From assembly GCF_048269565.1 (NCBI RefSeq), contig NZ_JBLXIK010000003.1:310001-374000 (forward strand): a DNA stretch of 64,000 bases. The letters are read 5' to 3'. The position numbers were made by a program, and so were the translations under genes. The stretch is from Maricaulis sp048269565. GTDB taxonomy: Bacteria; Pseudomonadota; Alphaproteobacteria; Caulobacterales; Maricaulaceae. This document shows positions 39,325 to 48,310 of this stretch, in pieces (the stretch's first letter is position 1; each line of letters opens with the position of its first letter). A model generated the notes under the pieces. That model was not told where the DNA came from. It did not search any database and saw only the letters and a list, made by a program, of their open reading frames with translations.

Positions 39325-39412
39325 TGGCGGAGAGGGAGGGATTCGAACCCCCGGAACCTCGCGGTTCAACGGTTTTCAAGACCGCCGCAATCGACCACTC
39401 TGCCACCTCTCC
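39325..39412 (-). tRNA. tRNA-Ser (UGA anticodon)
   Basis: An 88-nt gene read on the minus strand, with a 7-bp acceptor stem (GGAGAGG/CCTCTCC), the GGTTCGAATCCC T-arm, a long variable arm as in class II tRNAs, anticodon TGA in CTTGAAA and an encoded CCA end (39325-39327). It reads UCA and related serine codons. rlpA diverges upstream and the sugar-binding/HAD/PfkB cassette follows. Confidence 0.97.
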
Positions 39413-39539
39413 GGTCGGCTCCAATAGCGGTCATCGGGGGCCAAGCGCAATATCTGCGTTGCAGCGGCTTACCCTCCTTTCACTATTGCGCGATAATGTG
39501 GCGGTGAATTTGGGTTGGCCGAACCTGGTGGGTCCCGTC

Positions 39540-40445
39540 TTGCGTCATTCATTGATTGCCAGTGCACTGGCTTTGCTTTTGCTGGCCGGCTGCGCCTCGC
39601 GCCCGGAACCGACGCGCAGCTTTGCGCGCGATGCGGTGCCGCCGCTTCCGGCCGCAACGGCTGTGGCGCCGGTTGAACTGGCGCGCCGGGTCGATACCGC
39701 GGTCCTGATCGCCGATGATACTGGCCACCAGAAGGTCGGCCGCGCCTATACCGTTGGCGGCCAGCGCTATGTGCCGCAACGCGATGATGATTACGACGTC
39801 ACCGGCATCGCCTCCTGGTATGGCCCGACCTTTCATGGCCGGCCGACCGCCAATGGCGAGGTGTTTGACCAGAACGCGATGACGGCGGCGCACACGACGC
39901 TGCCCATTCCCTCCATCGCCGAGGTCACCAATCTTGAAAATGGCCGCCAAGTCGTGGTGCGGATCAATGATCGTGGCCCCTTTGTCGATGACCGCCTGAT
40001 CGATCTCAGCCGCGCCGCCGCCGACCAGCTGGGCTATCGCGCCAACGGGCTGGCGCGGGTGAGGGTGCGTTATCTCGGCCCGGCCTATCCGGCTGCCGGG
40101 GCCCCGGACCCGGGCTATCAACTGGCCGATATCGGCGGACCCGACACGGTGCCGGCGCTGGAGGATGTCGCCCGCGATGCGCCGTTTTCCCCGGCCTGGG
40201 TGCCGGCGACGGGCGGTGAACTGACGGTGCAGGCCGGCGCCTTCGCCGATCTGGGCAATGCCAACCGCTTTGCCGAGCGGATCGCGGAGGCCGGCGAAGT
40301 CTGGGTCCAGGCGGTCGAAACCGGAGGCCAGACGCTCTACCGTGTCTTCGTCGGCCGCTGGAGTGACCGTCCGAGTGCTGACCAGGCGCGCACGCGGCTG
40401 GCCAGCTATGGCGTGCGCGATGCCCGGATCGTGTCCCTGAATTAG
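39540..40445 (+). CDS. rlpA: RlpA-like septal-ring lytic transglycosylase (lipoprotein)
   Basis: A 301-residue lipoprotein. The signal ends in LLLLAGC, whose Cys would be lipidated. A double-psi beta-barrel RlpA domain follows (about 65-160: GIASWYGPTFHGRPTANGEVFDQNAMTAAH ... VRINDRGPFVDDRLIDLS), then a C-terminal SPOR domain (about 215-300) that binds denuded septal peptidoglycan. Family members cleave glycan strands at the septum. The TTG at 39540 has GGTGGG upstream and gives the best signal; a GTG at 39504 is the alternative. dacC follows. Confidence 0.88.
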   Translation: MRHSLIASALALLLLAGCASRPEPTRSFARDAVPPLPAATAVAPVELARRVDTAVLIADDTGHQKVGRAYTVGGQRYVPQRDDDYDVTGIASWYGPTFHGRPTANGEVFDQNAMTAAHTTLPIPSIAEVTNLENGRQVVVRINDRGPFVDDRLIDLSRAAADQLGYRANGLARVRVRYLGPAYPAAGAPDPGYQLADIGGPDTVPALEDVARDAPFSPAWVPATGGELTVQAGAFADLGNANRFAERIAEAGEVWVQAVETGGQTLYRVFVGRWSDRPSADQARTRLASYGVRDARIVSLN

Positions 40446-40577
40446 CGTCGGCAGACGCAGATAACTGAGTTTCCCGGTCGCATCTTCAGGTCTGGGTGCT
40501 GGACGTCACACTCTCGCCGCGCTTGTATGGCGTCTTCCACGCGGTAACTTCCCGATTCCCGACAGGAGCGTTCAGAC

Positions 40578-41747
40578 GTGCGCGCACTCATTTCGACTTT
40601 CGCCTCCATCGCCGCCCTCGTGCTGGCACCCGTTCTGGCCGCGGCGCCGGCACAGGCCCAGGACAGATACGAGACCGAGGCCACCCATGCGGTGATCATG
40701 GATTACGACACCGGACAGGTCCTGTTCGCCAAGGATGCCGAGACGCCAATGGCGCCATCCTCGATGAGCAAGATGATGACGGTGCTGATGGTGCTCGAGG
40801 CCATCGAGGCCGGCACGCTCTCCATGGATGATGAACTGCCGGTGTCCGAACATGCCTGGCGCACCGGAGGTGCAGCGTCCGGCTCCTCGACCATGTTTCT
40901 CGAACTGGGCAGCCGTGCCAGCGTCGAGGATCTGCTGCGCGGCGTCATCATCCAATCCGGCGGTGATGCCTGTATCGTGTTGGCCGAAGCCCTGTCCGGC
41001 AGCGAGGCGGCCTTCGCGGACGCGATGACGGCGCGGGCGCACGAGCTGGGACTGACCAGTGCCAATTTCGCCAATGCCACCGGCTGGCCCGATCCTGACC
41101 ACTATATCAGCGCCCTCGACCTAGCGCGTCTGGCCCGGATCCTGATCCGCGATCACCCGCAATATTACAGCATGTGGGCCGAGCGCGAATTCACCTATAA
41201 CGGCATCCGCCAATACAATCGCAATCCGCTGCTGGGCAATTTCGCCGGCGCCGATGGCCTGAAAACCGGTCACACCGAAGCCGCTGGCTACGGTCTGGTC
41301 GGCACGGCCGAGCGCAATGGCGAACGCCGCATCATCGTCTTCAACGGCATGACCTCCAATCGCGACCGCACGGCTGAAGCCGAGCGCATGATGCGCGCCG
41401 CGATGTCGGATTTTGCCGTCTATGACCTGTTCGCCGCCGATACCGTACTTGATCCGCGCGCTGCGGTGTTCATGGGCGATGCCGATACGGTGGGCCTGCA
41501 GGTCGGCGAGGACATCCAGGTCGCGCTGCATCGCCGCGCCCGCCGCAACATGACGGTCAGCGTCGTCTATGAAGGCCCGTTGATGGCCCCGATCGAAGCC
41601 GGCCAGGAGATCGGCCGTCTCGTCGTCGAGGCGCCGGGCTATGAGGCCGAGGACTATCCGCTCTACGCCTCTGAAACTGTCGGCCGCAAGGGCATGATGG
41701 GCCGGATCGGCGCGGCGCTGGCACACATGATCCGCGGCGGCAGCTGA
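40578..41747 (+). CDS. dacC: D-alanyl-D-alanine carboxypeptidase, DacC/PBP5 class
   Basis: A 389-residue periplasmic penicillin-binding protein. A signal peptide (residues 1-28) precedes the S62-x-x-K65 active site (SSMSK), the second motif reads S127-G-G where SGN is usual (QSGGDA), and KTG is in DGLKTGHTEAAG. A C-terminal PBP5_C domain and amphipathic anchor helix (MGRIGAALAHMIRGG) follow. It trims the terminal D-Ala from peptidoglycan pentapeptides. GTG start with AGGAG upstream. Only 1 bp separates it from tmk. Confidence 0.93.
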   Translation: MRALISTFASIAALVLAPVLAAAPAQAQDRYETEATHAVIMDYDTGQVLFAKDAETPMAPSSMSKMMTVLMVLEAIEAGTLSMDDELPVSEHAWRTGGAASGSSTMFLELGSRASVEDLLRGVIIQSGGDACIVLAEALSGSEAAFADAMTARAHELGLTSANFANATGWPDPDHYISALDLARLARILIRDHPQYYSMWAEREFTYNGIRQYNRNPLLGNFAGADGLKTGHTEAAGYGLVGTAERNGERRIIVFNGMTSNRDRTAEAERMMRAAMSDFAVYDLFAADTVLDPRAAVFMGDADTVGLQVGEDIQVALHRRARRNMTVSVVYEGPLMAPIEAGQEIGRLVVEAPGYEAEDYPLYASETVGRKGMMGRIGAALAHMIRGGS

Positions 41748-41748
41748 G

Positions 41749-42384
41749 ATGCGCGGCCATTTCATCACGCTGGAAGGCGGCGAGGGCGCGGGCAAGACAA
41801 CGCTGATCCAGGCCCTGGCTGAAAAGCTGCGTGCCCGCGGCCTCGATGTCATTGTCACCCGCGAACCGGGCGGAACCCCGGGGGCTGAATTGCTCCGCGA
41901 GATCCTGCTCACCGGCGCCATCGACCGCTGGTCGCCGATGACCGAGGCGCTTTTGATGTATGCCGCGCGCGTCGATCATGTCGAACGCCTGATCGCGCCG
42001 GCGCTGCAACGCGGCGCCTGGGTACTGTCTGACCGTTTTGCCGATTCCACCACGGCCTATCAGGGCGCGGCCGGCGGCGTGCCGATCGAGCGCATCAAGC
42101 TGCTGCACCAGGCGGCGCTGGGCAATTTCAAGCCGGATCTGACCCTGATCCTCGATATCAATCCCCAGCTCGGCATCGAGCGCACCATCGCCCGCGGCGA
42201 GGATGCGACCCGGTTCGAGCGTTTCGATCCGGGCTTTCACGGCCGATTGCGCCGGGCTTTCCTCGACATCGCCGAGGATGATCCGGAACGCTGCATCGTC
42301 CTGGACGGCGGCGAACCGGCCGAAACCGTGTTCAGTCATGCGGTCGCGGCGATCGATGGCCATCTCGGGGCGCGGCTGCTGTGA
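41749..42384 (+). CDS. tmk: Thymidylate kinase
   Basis: A 211-residue P-loop kinase converting dTMP to dTDP. GGEGAGKTTLI is Walker A, TREPGGTPGAE is the DRE-like substrate loop, SDRFADSTTAYQGAAGG and a lid Arg region near ERTIARGED follow. It lies in the usual dacC-tmk-holB-tatD order, overlapping holB by GTGA. Confidence 0.96.
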   Translation: MRGHFITLEGGEGAGKTTLIQALAEKLRARGLDVIVTREPGGTPGAELLREILLTGAIDRWSPMTEALLMYAARVDHVERLIAPALQRGAWVLSDRFADSTTAYQGAAGGVPIERIKLLHQAALGNFKPDLTLILDINPQLGIERTIARGEDATRFERFDPGFHGRLRRAFLDIAEDDPERCIVLDGGEPAETVFSHAVAAIDGHLGARLL

Positions 42385-43427
42385 GCACGGATCCCGAGCT
42401 CGGTCCGGATGTCCAGCCCGGCTGCCTGGCGCCGCGGGAGCGTTACGACCTGTTCGGGCACGAGACCGCGGAAACCAGCCTCGCAACGGCGCTGACCGGC
42501 GGGCGCATGCATCACGCCTGGCTGATCACCGGTCCACGCGGTGTCGGCAAGGCCAGTTTTGCCTGGCGCGCGGCGCGGCGGATCCTCGGCGCGGCGCCGG
42601 CACCGGAATACGGCCCGCTCGGCGCCAGCCCGACCGATCCGGTGTGCCAATTGCTCGAGGCCAGCGCCTGTCCCGACCTCTTGCTGCTGCGGCGGCCCTG
42701 GGATGACAAGCGCAAGCGCTGGCGCGGCGAGATTACCGTCGACGAAGCGCGCAAGGCTCCACATTTCTTCGAGAAAAGTGCCAGCGCCAATGATGGCTGG
42801 CGCGTCTGCCTCGTCGATAGCGTCGACGAAATGAACAATAACGGCGCCAATGCCTTGCTGAAAACGCTGGAAGAACCGCCGCAGAAGGGCGTTCTGCTGC
42901 TGGTCGCGCATTCACCGGGACGCTTGCCCGCCACGATCCGTTCGCGCTGCCGCACCCTGGTGCTGCGGCCGCCGGAGATCGAGGCCACGGCGCAATGGCT
43001 GATCGACCAGCGCGCGGCCAGCGATGAGGCCTCGGCCCTCGCAGCCTCGCGTCTGGCTGGCGGAGCCCCCGGTCGGGCGCTGGCGCTGTGTGCGTCCGGC
43101 GGGGTCGAACTCGCCAGCCAGATCAAGCAGGTCGTCGCGCGCGGCAATTCGGCCAGCGACAGTGAAGTCCGCGCCCTGGCTGACCGGGTGGCGCGCAAGG
43201 GCAGTGAAGGGCTGCGTTCGGTCTTCTACACGGCGCTGTCCAATGCGATCCACGACGCGGCCCGCAAACAGGCCGAAAACCAGATCGATCCGACGCCCTG
43301 GCTCAATGCCTGGCGCGAGGTCAATACGCTCGCCGGCGAGGCTGACGGGCTTTATCTCGATCCGAAACAGAGTGCGCTGGCGGCGCTGGGCTATGTCCGC
43401 GACGCCGCCCGGCAGCAAAACGCGTGA
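42381..43427 (+). CDS. holB: DNA polymerase III subunit delta'
   Basis: A 348-residue clamp-loader ATPase-like subunit. Blocks seen are LTGGRMHHAWLITGPRGVGKASFAWRAARR (P-loop region), VDEMNNNGANALLKTLEEPPQKGVLLLVAHSP and RSRCRTLVLRPP (the sensor/SRC-like motif). The GTG start overlaps the tmk stop and its own stop overlaps the tatD GTG start, so the three are coupled. Confidence 0.94.
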   Translation: MSTDPELGPDVQPGCLAPRERYDLFGHETAETSLATALTGGRMHHAWLITGPRGVGKASFAWRAARRILGAAPAPEYGPLGASPTDPVCQLLEASACPDLLLLRRPWDDKRKRWRGEITVDEARKAPHFFEKSASANDGWRVCLVDSVDEMNNNGANALLKTLEEPPQKGVLLLVAHSPGRLPATIRSRCRTLVLRPPEIEATAQWLIDQRAASDEASALAASRLAGGAPGRALALCASGGVELASQIKQVVARGNSASDSEVRALADRVARKGSEGLRSVFYTALSNAIHDAARKQAENQIDPTPWLNAWREVNTLAGEADGLYLDPKQSALAALGYVRDAARQQNA

Positions 43428-44218
43428 GCCGTCCGATGTTTGTCGACAGTCATGTCAATCTGCATGGCGAGCAATTCGCCGAGGACCTTGATGGCGTTAT
43501 CGAGCGCGCCCGCGCGGCCGGTGTCGTCCGCATGGTGACGATTTGCTGTCAATTGGCTGATTTCCCGGCGGTTTCAGCGATTGCCGAGCGCCATGACGAT
43601 ATCTATTGCTCGATCGGCGCCCATCCGCATCACGCCAAGGACCGGCCCGACATCACCGCCGATGAATTGCTCGAGATCGCCGCCCATCCCAAAGTCGTCG
43701 GGATTGGCGAGACCGGGCTGGATTTCCACTATAATTACAGCCCGCGCGAGGATCAGTTCGCCAGTCTGGCTGCCCATATCGAGGCGGCCCGGCGTTCCGA
43801 TCTGCCCTTGATCCTGCATTGCCGCGACGCCGATGAGGCGATGGCGGACCTGCTCGAGGACGAAATGGGGAAGGGGGCCTTCCGTGCCCTTCTGCACTGT
43901 TATACCGGCGGTTCGATGCTGGCCCGGCGTGCCGCGAAGCTTGGCAGCTGGTTTGCCGCCTCCGGCATTATCACCTTCAGGAAGGCCGATGATGTCCGCG
44001 CCGTCTTCCGCGATGATGTGCCGGACGACAAGGTGATCGTCGAAACCGATTGCCCGTATCTGGCGCCGGTCCCGCATCGCGGCCAGCGCTGCGAACCGGC
44101 CTTTCTGCCGGATGTCGCTGCCGGTCTGGCAACGGTGAAAGGCTGGAGCCTGGCCGAGTGTGCCAGCCGCACGAGCGAGAATTTCTTCGATCTGTTTGAC
44201 CGGGTGCCGCGGCCATGA
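43424..44218 (+). CDS. tatD: TatD-family metal-dependent hydrolase with altered first metal motif
   Basis: A 264-residue TIM-barrel hydrolase of the TatD family (DNase or deacylase-like). Metal ligands GETGLDFHYNY, LHCRDADEAM, LHCYTGG and VETDCPYLAP are intact. The N-terminal motif is DSHVNLHG instead of DSHCHLD, so the second His of the HxH pair is Asn, which would alter or lose one metal site. GTG overlapping the holB stop is taken as start (an ATG four codons later is possible). An MBL hydrolase gene follows with a 4-bp overlap. Confidence 0.92.
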   Translation: MSRPMFVDSHVNLHGEQFAEDLDGVIERARAAGVVRMVTICCQLADFPAVSAIAERHDDIYCSIGAHPHHAKDRPDITADELLEIAAHPKVVGIGETGLDFHYNYSPREDQFASLAAHIEAARRSDLPLILHCRDADEAMADLLEDEMGKGAFRALLHCYTGGSMLARRAAKLGSWFAASGIITFRKADDVRAVFRDDVPDDKVIVETDCPYLAPVPHRGQRCEPAFLPDVAAGLATVKGWSLAECASRTSENFFDLFDRVPRP

Positions 44219-45066
44219 GTGTGACGCGGCTGACCATTCTGGGCTGCGGCTCCTCGGGCGGTGTGCCACGCGCCAATGGCGATTGGGGCCTGTGCGATCC
44301 GGCCAATCCGAAGAATCGGCGCCTGCGCTGTTCGGCCCTGGTTGAACATGCCGCCGATCTCGACGCCCTGCAGGCCGGCGAGGCGGTGACGCGGATCGTC
44401 ATCGACACATCACCGGACTTTCGCGAACAGATGCTGGCAGCGCGGGTGCCACGGATCGATGCTGTTCTGATCACCCATGATCACGCCGACCAGACCCACG
44501 GGCTGGATGATTTGCGCGCCTTTGCACTGCTGCAGCGCCAACGCATCCCGGTCTGGATGGACGCGGCAACCGCCAAGACCCTGACGACGCGGTTTGGCTA
44601 TGCCTTCACCGCACCGCCGGGCTCGCCATATCCGGCGATTCTCGATCAGCAGGCTCTGCCGGCAATGGGTGAGGCGCTGGTGATTGACGGCGCCGGCGGG
44701 CCGGTTTCGGTGACCGGTTTCGACCAGGAGCACGGCGCCATCCGCTCCGTTGGCTTCCGCTTCGGCGCGCTGGCGTATTCGGCCGATATCAATGGACTGC
44801 CGGACGACAGCGCCGCGGTGTTGACGGATGTCGGCTGCTGGGTCGTCGATGCCTTGCGGCTCGAACCGCATCCGACACATTTCGACGTCAGCGATGCCTT
44901 GCGCGAAATCGGCCGGGTCGGTGCTCACAGCGCCGTGCTGACCAATCTCCACATCACGCTCGATCATGATGCGCTGAGCGCCGATTTGCCCGAGAGCGTC
45001 CGTTGCGCCAATGACGGATTGCGGATTCTCGCGGAAGATGGCGCAATCAGCATTGAGGAGCGTTGA
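44215..45066 (+). CDS. MBL-fold metallo-hydrolase (PhnP-like)
   Basis: A 283-residue metallo-beta-lactamase fold protein. LGCGSSGGVPRANGDWG opens the fold as in PhnP-like cyclic phosphodiesterases, HDHADQTHGLDD is the metal motif, and a further His is in NLHITLDHD. PhnP itself acts on cyclic ribose phosphates; genes in this position next to tatD are a common alphaproteobacterial arrangement and their substrate is not known. It starts at a 4-bp overlap with tatD. Confidence 0.9.
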   Translation: MSVTRLTILGCGSSGGVPRANGDWGLCDPANPKNRRLRCSALVEHAADLDALQAGEAVTRIVIDTSPDFREQMLAARVPRIDAVLITHDHADQTHGLDDLRAFALLQRQRIPVWMDAATAKTLTTRFGYAFTAPPGSPYPAILDQQALPAMGEALVIDGAGGPVSVTGFDQEHGAIRSVGFRFGALAYSADINGLPDDSAAVLTDVGCWVVDALRLEPHPTHFDVSDALREIGRVGAHSAVLTNLHITLDHDALSADLPESVRCANDGLRILAEDGAISIEER

Positions 45067-45168
45067 AGCGGAAACGCGTTGCCCGGCTCAATATCGACAT
45101 CCAATCTTTCTCATAATATTTATTATGCGCTATATTGATCCGGGTATCTGAGCCAGGTGACGCCGACC

Positions 45169-45577
45169 CTATTCCGGCTTCTTACTTGAAAACATCAGCT
45201 TGCGATCCAAAGCTAAGGCCAGGCCTGCAGCGAGCATCATGGCCGCACCGTGCGTAAACTGATGTCCCGGCGTCAGCGCCTCGACCACCGGCACGCGTCC
45301 GGCCAGGCCGAACGCGTCATTGCAGAGTCCGTGCGCCAGGATCGCCGGCCACAGACTGCCGCCACTGCGCATCATGCCCCGGCTCGCAATGATCGAGGCG
45401 GCCGAGCCCAGCAGGAGCAGCCACAGGCCTGGCTCCACACGGGCCAGCCTGGCCATGTTGGCCACGCTTGAGGTCCCGGCGATCCCGGTCTGTGCCGCCG
45501 CCTGCCAGCATATCGATCACCGGAATGAGACCGAGCCAGGCAAAACAGAGAAAATAGAACACGAATAATTTCGGCAC
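45169..45577 (-). pseudogene. Frame-shifted remnant of a CPBP-family membrane protease
   Basis: Two overlapping frames together resemble one CPBP (CAAX-like) protease. The 5' part (45577 to about 45490) reads VPKLFVFYFLCFAWLGLIPVIDMLAGGG; the 3' part, in another frame, reads to 45169 with SGGSLWPAILAHGLCNDAFGL, the CPBP C-terminal P-x-I-x-x-H-x-x-x-N motif. The EExxxR catalytic motif that should lie between is missing. A frameshift plus an internal deletion is the best reading; the DNA here is also more AT-rich. A very short intact gene in the second frame alone is the alternative. Confidence 0.5.
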
Positions 45578-45756
45578 CTTATGGCGTTCTTTGAATTCAG
45601 ATTCTACGGTATGCAGCGTCTTAATTTTTTTGGAGCTTGAAGTATCCCGGACGCGAATTCCAGTTCATCCCCGGACATCACGCCCATCGAGCATCGAACA
45701 TTCGCCCCGATCCGGGCTAGGCTGGCGCAACACCCAGCAAACCGAGTCGCCCTGCC

Positions 45757-46584
45757 ATGCCGCAAGCCCCAGACGCCGCCCTCACCCCGATCAACCGCCT
45801 GATTGCGATCATGGCCTGCCTGCGCGACCGCGAGACCGGTTGTCCCTGGGATCTGGAACAGGACTTCAAGTCGATCGCCGCCTACACGGTCGAGGAGGCC
45901 TATGAGGTCGCTGATGCCATCGAGCGCGAACAGTATGACGAGCTCAAGGACGAGCTGGGCGATCTTTTGCTCCAGGTCGTGTTCCACGCCCGCATGGCGC
46001 AGGAGGCCGGCCTGTTCGGGTTTGACGATGTCGCCGCCGCCATCAATGACAAGATGATCCGGCGCCATCCGCATGTGTTTGGCGATGCGGTGCAGCGCGA
46101 CAGTGCGGCGCAGACGGTGGAGTGGGAGGCGCAGAAGGCGCGCGAACGCGCCGCCAGCCGCAAGGGCGATGGCGTGCTCGCCGACATCCCCCTCGCCTTG
46201 CCGGCCGTCAAACGCGCCCAGAAGCTGCAGGCCCGCGCCGCCCGGGTCGGATTTGACTGGCCCGATGCCGAACAGGTGTTCGACAAGCTCGCCGAGGAAG
46301 TCGCCGAAGTGCGTGAGGCCATTCTCTCCGGAGATGGCGAACACATCGCCGAGGAGGTCGGCGATTTAATGTTTGTTTGCACTAATTTGGGCCGGAAACT
46401 CAATGTAAATGTCGAAGCCGCAACGCGTAGCGCCAACGCCAAGTTCGAGCGCCGTTTCGGCTATATCGAAGGCAAGCTCGCCGCCGCGGGCCGGCGGCCG
46501 GAGGATGCCTCGCTCGAGGAAATGGAAGCGCTGTGGAACGAGGCAAAGGGGATCGACAAGGCCAAAAGGCCCGTTTCCGCCTAG
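45757..46584 (+). CDS. mazG: Nucleoside triphosphate pyrophosphohydrolase MazG
   Basis: A 275-residue protein with tandem MazG domains. The first has CPWDLEQDFKSIAAYTVEEAYEVADAIE and DELKDELGDLLLQVVFHARMA (the ExxE..ExxD magnesium site); the second has FDWPDAEQVFDKLAEEVAEVREAI and EEVGDLMFVCTNLGRKLNV. It hydrolyses dNTPs and other NTPs to monophosphates. It converges on hflX with 3 bp between stops. Confidence 0.95.
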   Translation: MPQAPDAALTPINRLIAIMACLRDRETGCPWDLEQDFKSIAAYTVEEAYEVADAIEREQYDELKDELGDLLLQVVFHARMAQEAGLFGFDDVAAAINDKMIRRHPHVFGDAVQRDSAAQTVEWEAQKARERAASRKGDGVLADIPLALPAVKRAQKLQARAARVGFDWPDAEQVFDKLAEEVAEVREAILSGDGEHIAEEVGDLMFVCTNLGRKLNVNVEAATRSANAKFERRFGYIEGKLAAAGRRPEDASLEEMEALWNEAKGIDKAKRPVSA

Positions 46585-46587
46585 TCT

Positions 46588-47931
46588 CTAGTAGTCCTCG
46601 ACTTCCAGCGGCGGCAGGAAACCGGCCAGCTCGGGAAACAGCGAGCGGAAACGGCCGGCATCAGACGGAGACAGGCGTACGCGCATTGTCGTCTCGCCGG
46701 TTTCGCCATTCATTTCATCGCTGACGACTTCGCCATGCTGGTGCAGCCAGGCCAGGGCTTTCGCCTGGTGCGGGGCGAGCAGCAATTGCAGAATCTCGGA
46801 ATCGGCGGCCAGCGCGGTCTCGATCGCTTCAAGCAGGGTCTCGAGCCCGGTGCCGGCAATCGCGGAAATGCCCAGCTTGACCGGCATGCCCGCCTTGGTA
46901 TTGGCGATATCAAGCGTGATCGTCACATCCTCGAGTGCCTCGTCATCCAGGCGGTCGATCTTGTTCCAGGCCTCGATCATGCGCTGGTCATGGTCCGGTC
47001 CCGCCTCGATTTCGTCGAGGACCTCCTCGACATCACCGATACGTCCGTCGCGATCCGGGTCGGAGGCATCGATGACATGGATCAGCAGATCCGCTTCGCG
47101 GACCTCTTCCAGCGTGGCGCGGAAAGCGGCGATCAGCTCGGTCGGCAGATCGGTGATGAAACCCACGGTGTCAGACAGCAAAACCTTGGTGCCGCGCGGC
47201 AATTCGACCGCCCTCACCGTCGGGTCCAGCGTGGCAAACGGCATATCACGCGCCAGAACGTCGGCGCCGGTCAGGCGATTGAACAGGGTCGATTTGCCGG
47301 TATTGGTATAGCCGACCAGGGCGACGACCGGGATCGGCACTTCCTGGCGCTTGGAGCGGTGCAGATTGCGGGTGCGGCGCACTTCATCGAGCGCGCGGCG
47401 CAGCTTGACCATCTTGTCGTCAATGATGCGGCGATCGGTTTCGATCTGGGTCTCGCCGGGACCAGACATGACGCCGCCACCACCGCGCTGGCGCTCCAGG
47501 TGGGTCCAGGTGCGAACCAGGCGCGAGCGTTCATAGGAGAGACGCGCCAGTTCGACCTGCAGCCCGCCCTCCTTGGTGCGCGCCCGCTGACCGAAAATCT
47601 CCAGGATCAGGCCGGTACGGTCGATCACTTTCACATTCCAGGATTTCTCGAGATTGCGTTGCTGGACCGGCGACAGGCTGGCATCGACCACAGCGACCGT
47701 CGCCTCGCCGGCGACAATCCGCTCGCGCAGCTCCTCGACCTTGCCGGAACCGAAATAGCGGGCGGACTCGATCTTGCGCAGCGGCGTGACGAAGGCTTCA
47801 GCGACAATCAGGTCGAGAGCCTCGGCCAGGCCGCAGGCTTCCTCGAGGCGCGCGTCAGCGCGCGCCAGGCGATCCCGTGTCACGGGATGAATGATAATGG
47901 CGCGGGTGGGTGGCGCCTCGCGTTCGATCAA
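46588..47931 (-). CDS. hflX: GTPase HflX
   Basis: A 447-residue ribosome-associated GTPase. The N-terminal HflX domain (about 10-200, ARYFGSGKVEELRERI and GPGETQIETDRR) precedes the G domain with GYTNTGKSTLFN (G1), DTVGF (G3) and NKID (G4). It splits stalled ribosomes. It starts at TTG overlapping the hfq stop, so it should be translated in step with hfq. Confidence 0.95.
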   Translation of the reverse strand: MIEREAPPTRAIIIHPVTRDRLARADARLEEACGLAEALDLIVAEAFVTPLRKIESARYFGSGKVEELRERIVAGEATVAVVDASLSPVQQRNLEKSWNVKVIDRTGLILEIFGQRARTKEGGLQVELARLSYERSRLVRTWTHLERQRGGGGVMSGPGETQIETDRRIIDDKMVKLRRALDEVRRTRNLHRSKRQEVPIPVVALVGYTNTGKSTLFNRLTGADVLARDMPFATLDPTVRAVELPRGTKVLLSDTVGFITDLPTELIAAFRATLEEVREADLLIHVIDASDPDRDGRIGDVEEVLDEIEAGPDHDQRMIEAWNKIDRLDDEALEDVTITLDIANTKAGMPVKLGISAIAGTGLETLLEAIETALAADSEILQLLLAPHQAKALAWLHQHGEVVSDEMNGETGETTMRVRLSPSDAGRFRSLFPELAGFLPPLEVEDY

Positions 47932-48203
47932 TCGGTGAAGCTCTCGGGCTCTGCCTCGTCATCATCGGTCCGCTCGGCTTCAAACAGGGAAACCGGCTGG
48001 GCGGGCATGATGGTCGAAATGGCGTGTTTATAGACCAGTTGCGACAACCCGTCCCGGCGAAGCAGGACGCAAAAATTGTCGAACCAGGTTACCACGCCCT
48101 GCAGCTTGACGCCATTGATGAGGAAGATTGTGAGCGGTGTCTTCGTCTTGCGCACCGAATTGAGGAAGACGTCCTGAAGGTTTTGTTTTTTATCTTGAGA
48201 CAT
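47928..48203 (-). CDS. hfq: RNA chaperone Hfq
   Basis: A 91-residue Sm-like hexamer-forming RNA chaperone. QNLQDVFLNSVRK, VKLQGVVTWFDNFCVLLRRDG (Sm1) and YKHAISTIMP (Sm2) are present, followed by an acidic C-terminal tail. It pairs small RNAs with mRNAs. The ATG at 48203 is the usual start; the frame upstream shows no similarity. dat precedes it by 107 bp and hflX follows by overlap. Confidence 0.97.
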   Translation of the reverse strand: MSQDKKQNLQDVFLNSVRKTKTPLTIFLINGVKLQGVVTWFDNFCVLLRRDGLSQLVYKHAISTIMPAQPVSLFEAERTDDDEAEPESFTD

Positions 48204-48310
48204 GATTGCTCCGAGTGCGCTGCACCATAATAGCGATTCGAGTGTCAGCGTATACAGCGCACGGCCTGAGCCGCAACCGTTTCGCTGCGTCCTGATGGGG
48301 CGCAAACCGC

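Noticed and set aside
36340..39330. tRNA-Ser as an integration site with an attachment repeat at the far end of the PfkB cassette.
   Set aside because: I looked for a copy of the tRNA 3' end near 36340 and found only six matching bases (TGGCGG). No integrase gene is present. Island origin remains only a possibility.
40445..40458. A terminator at the rlpA stop (GCGTC-GGCA-GACGC).
   Set aside because: Stem of only five pairs overlapping the stop codon and without a T-run.
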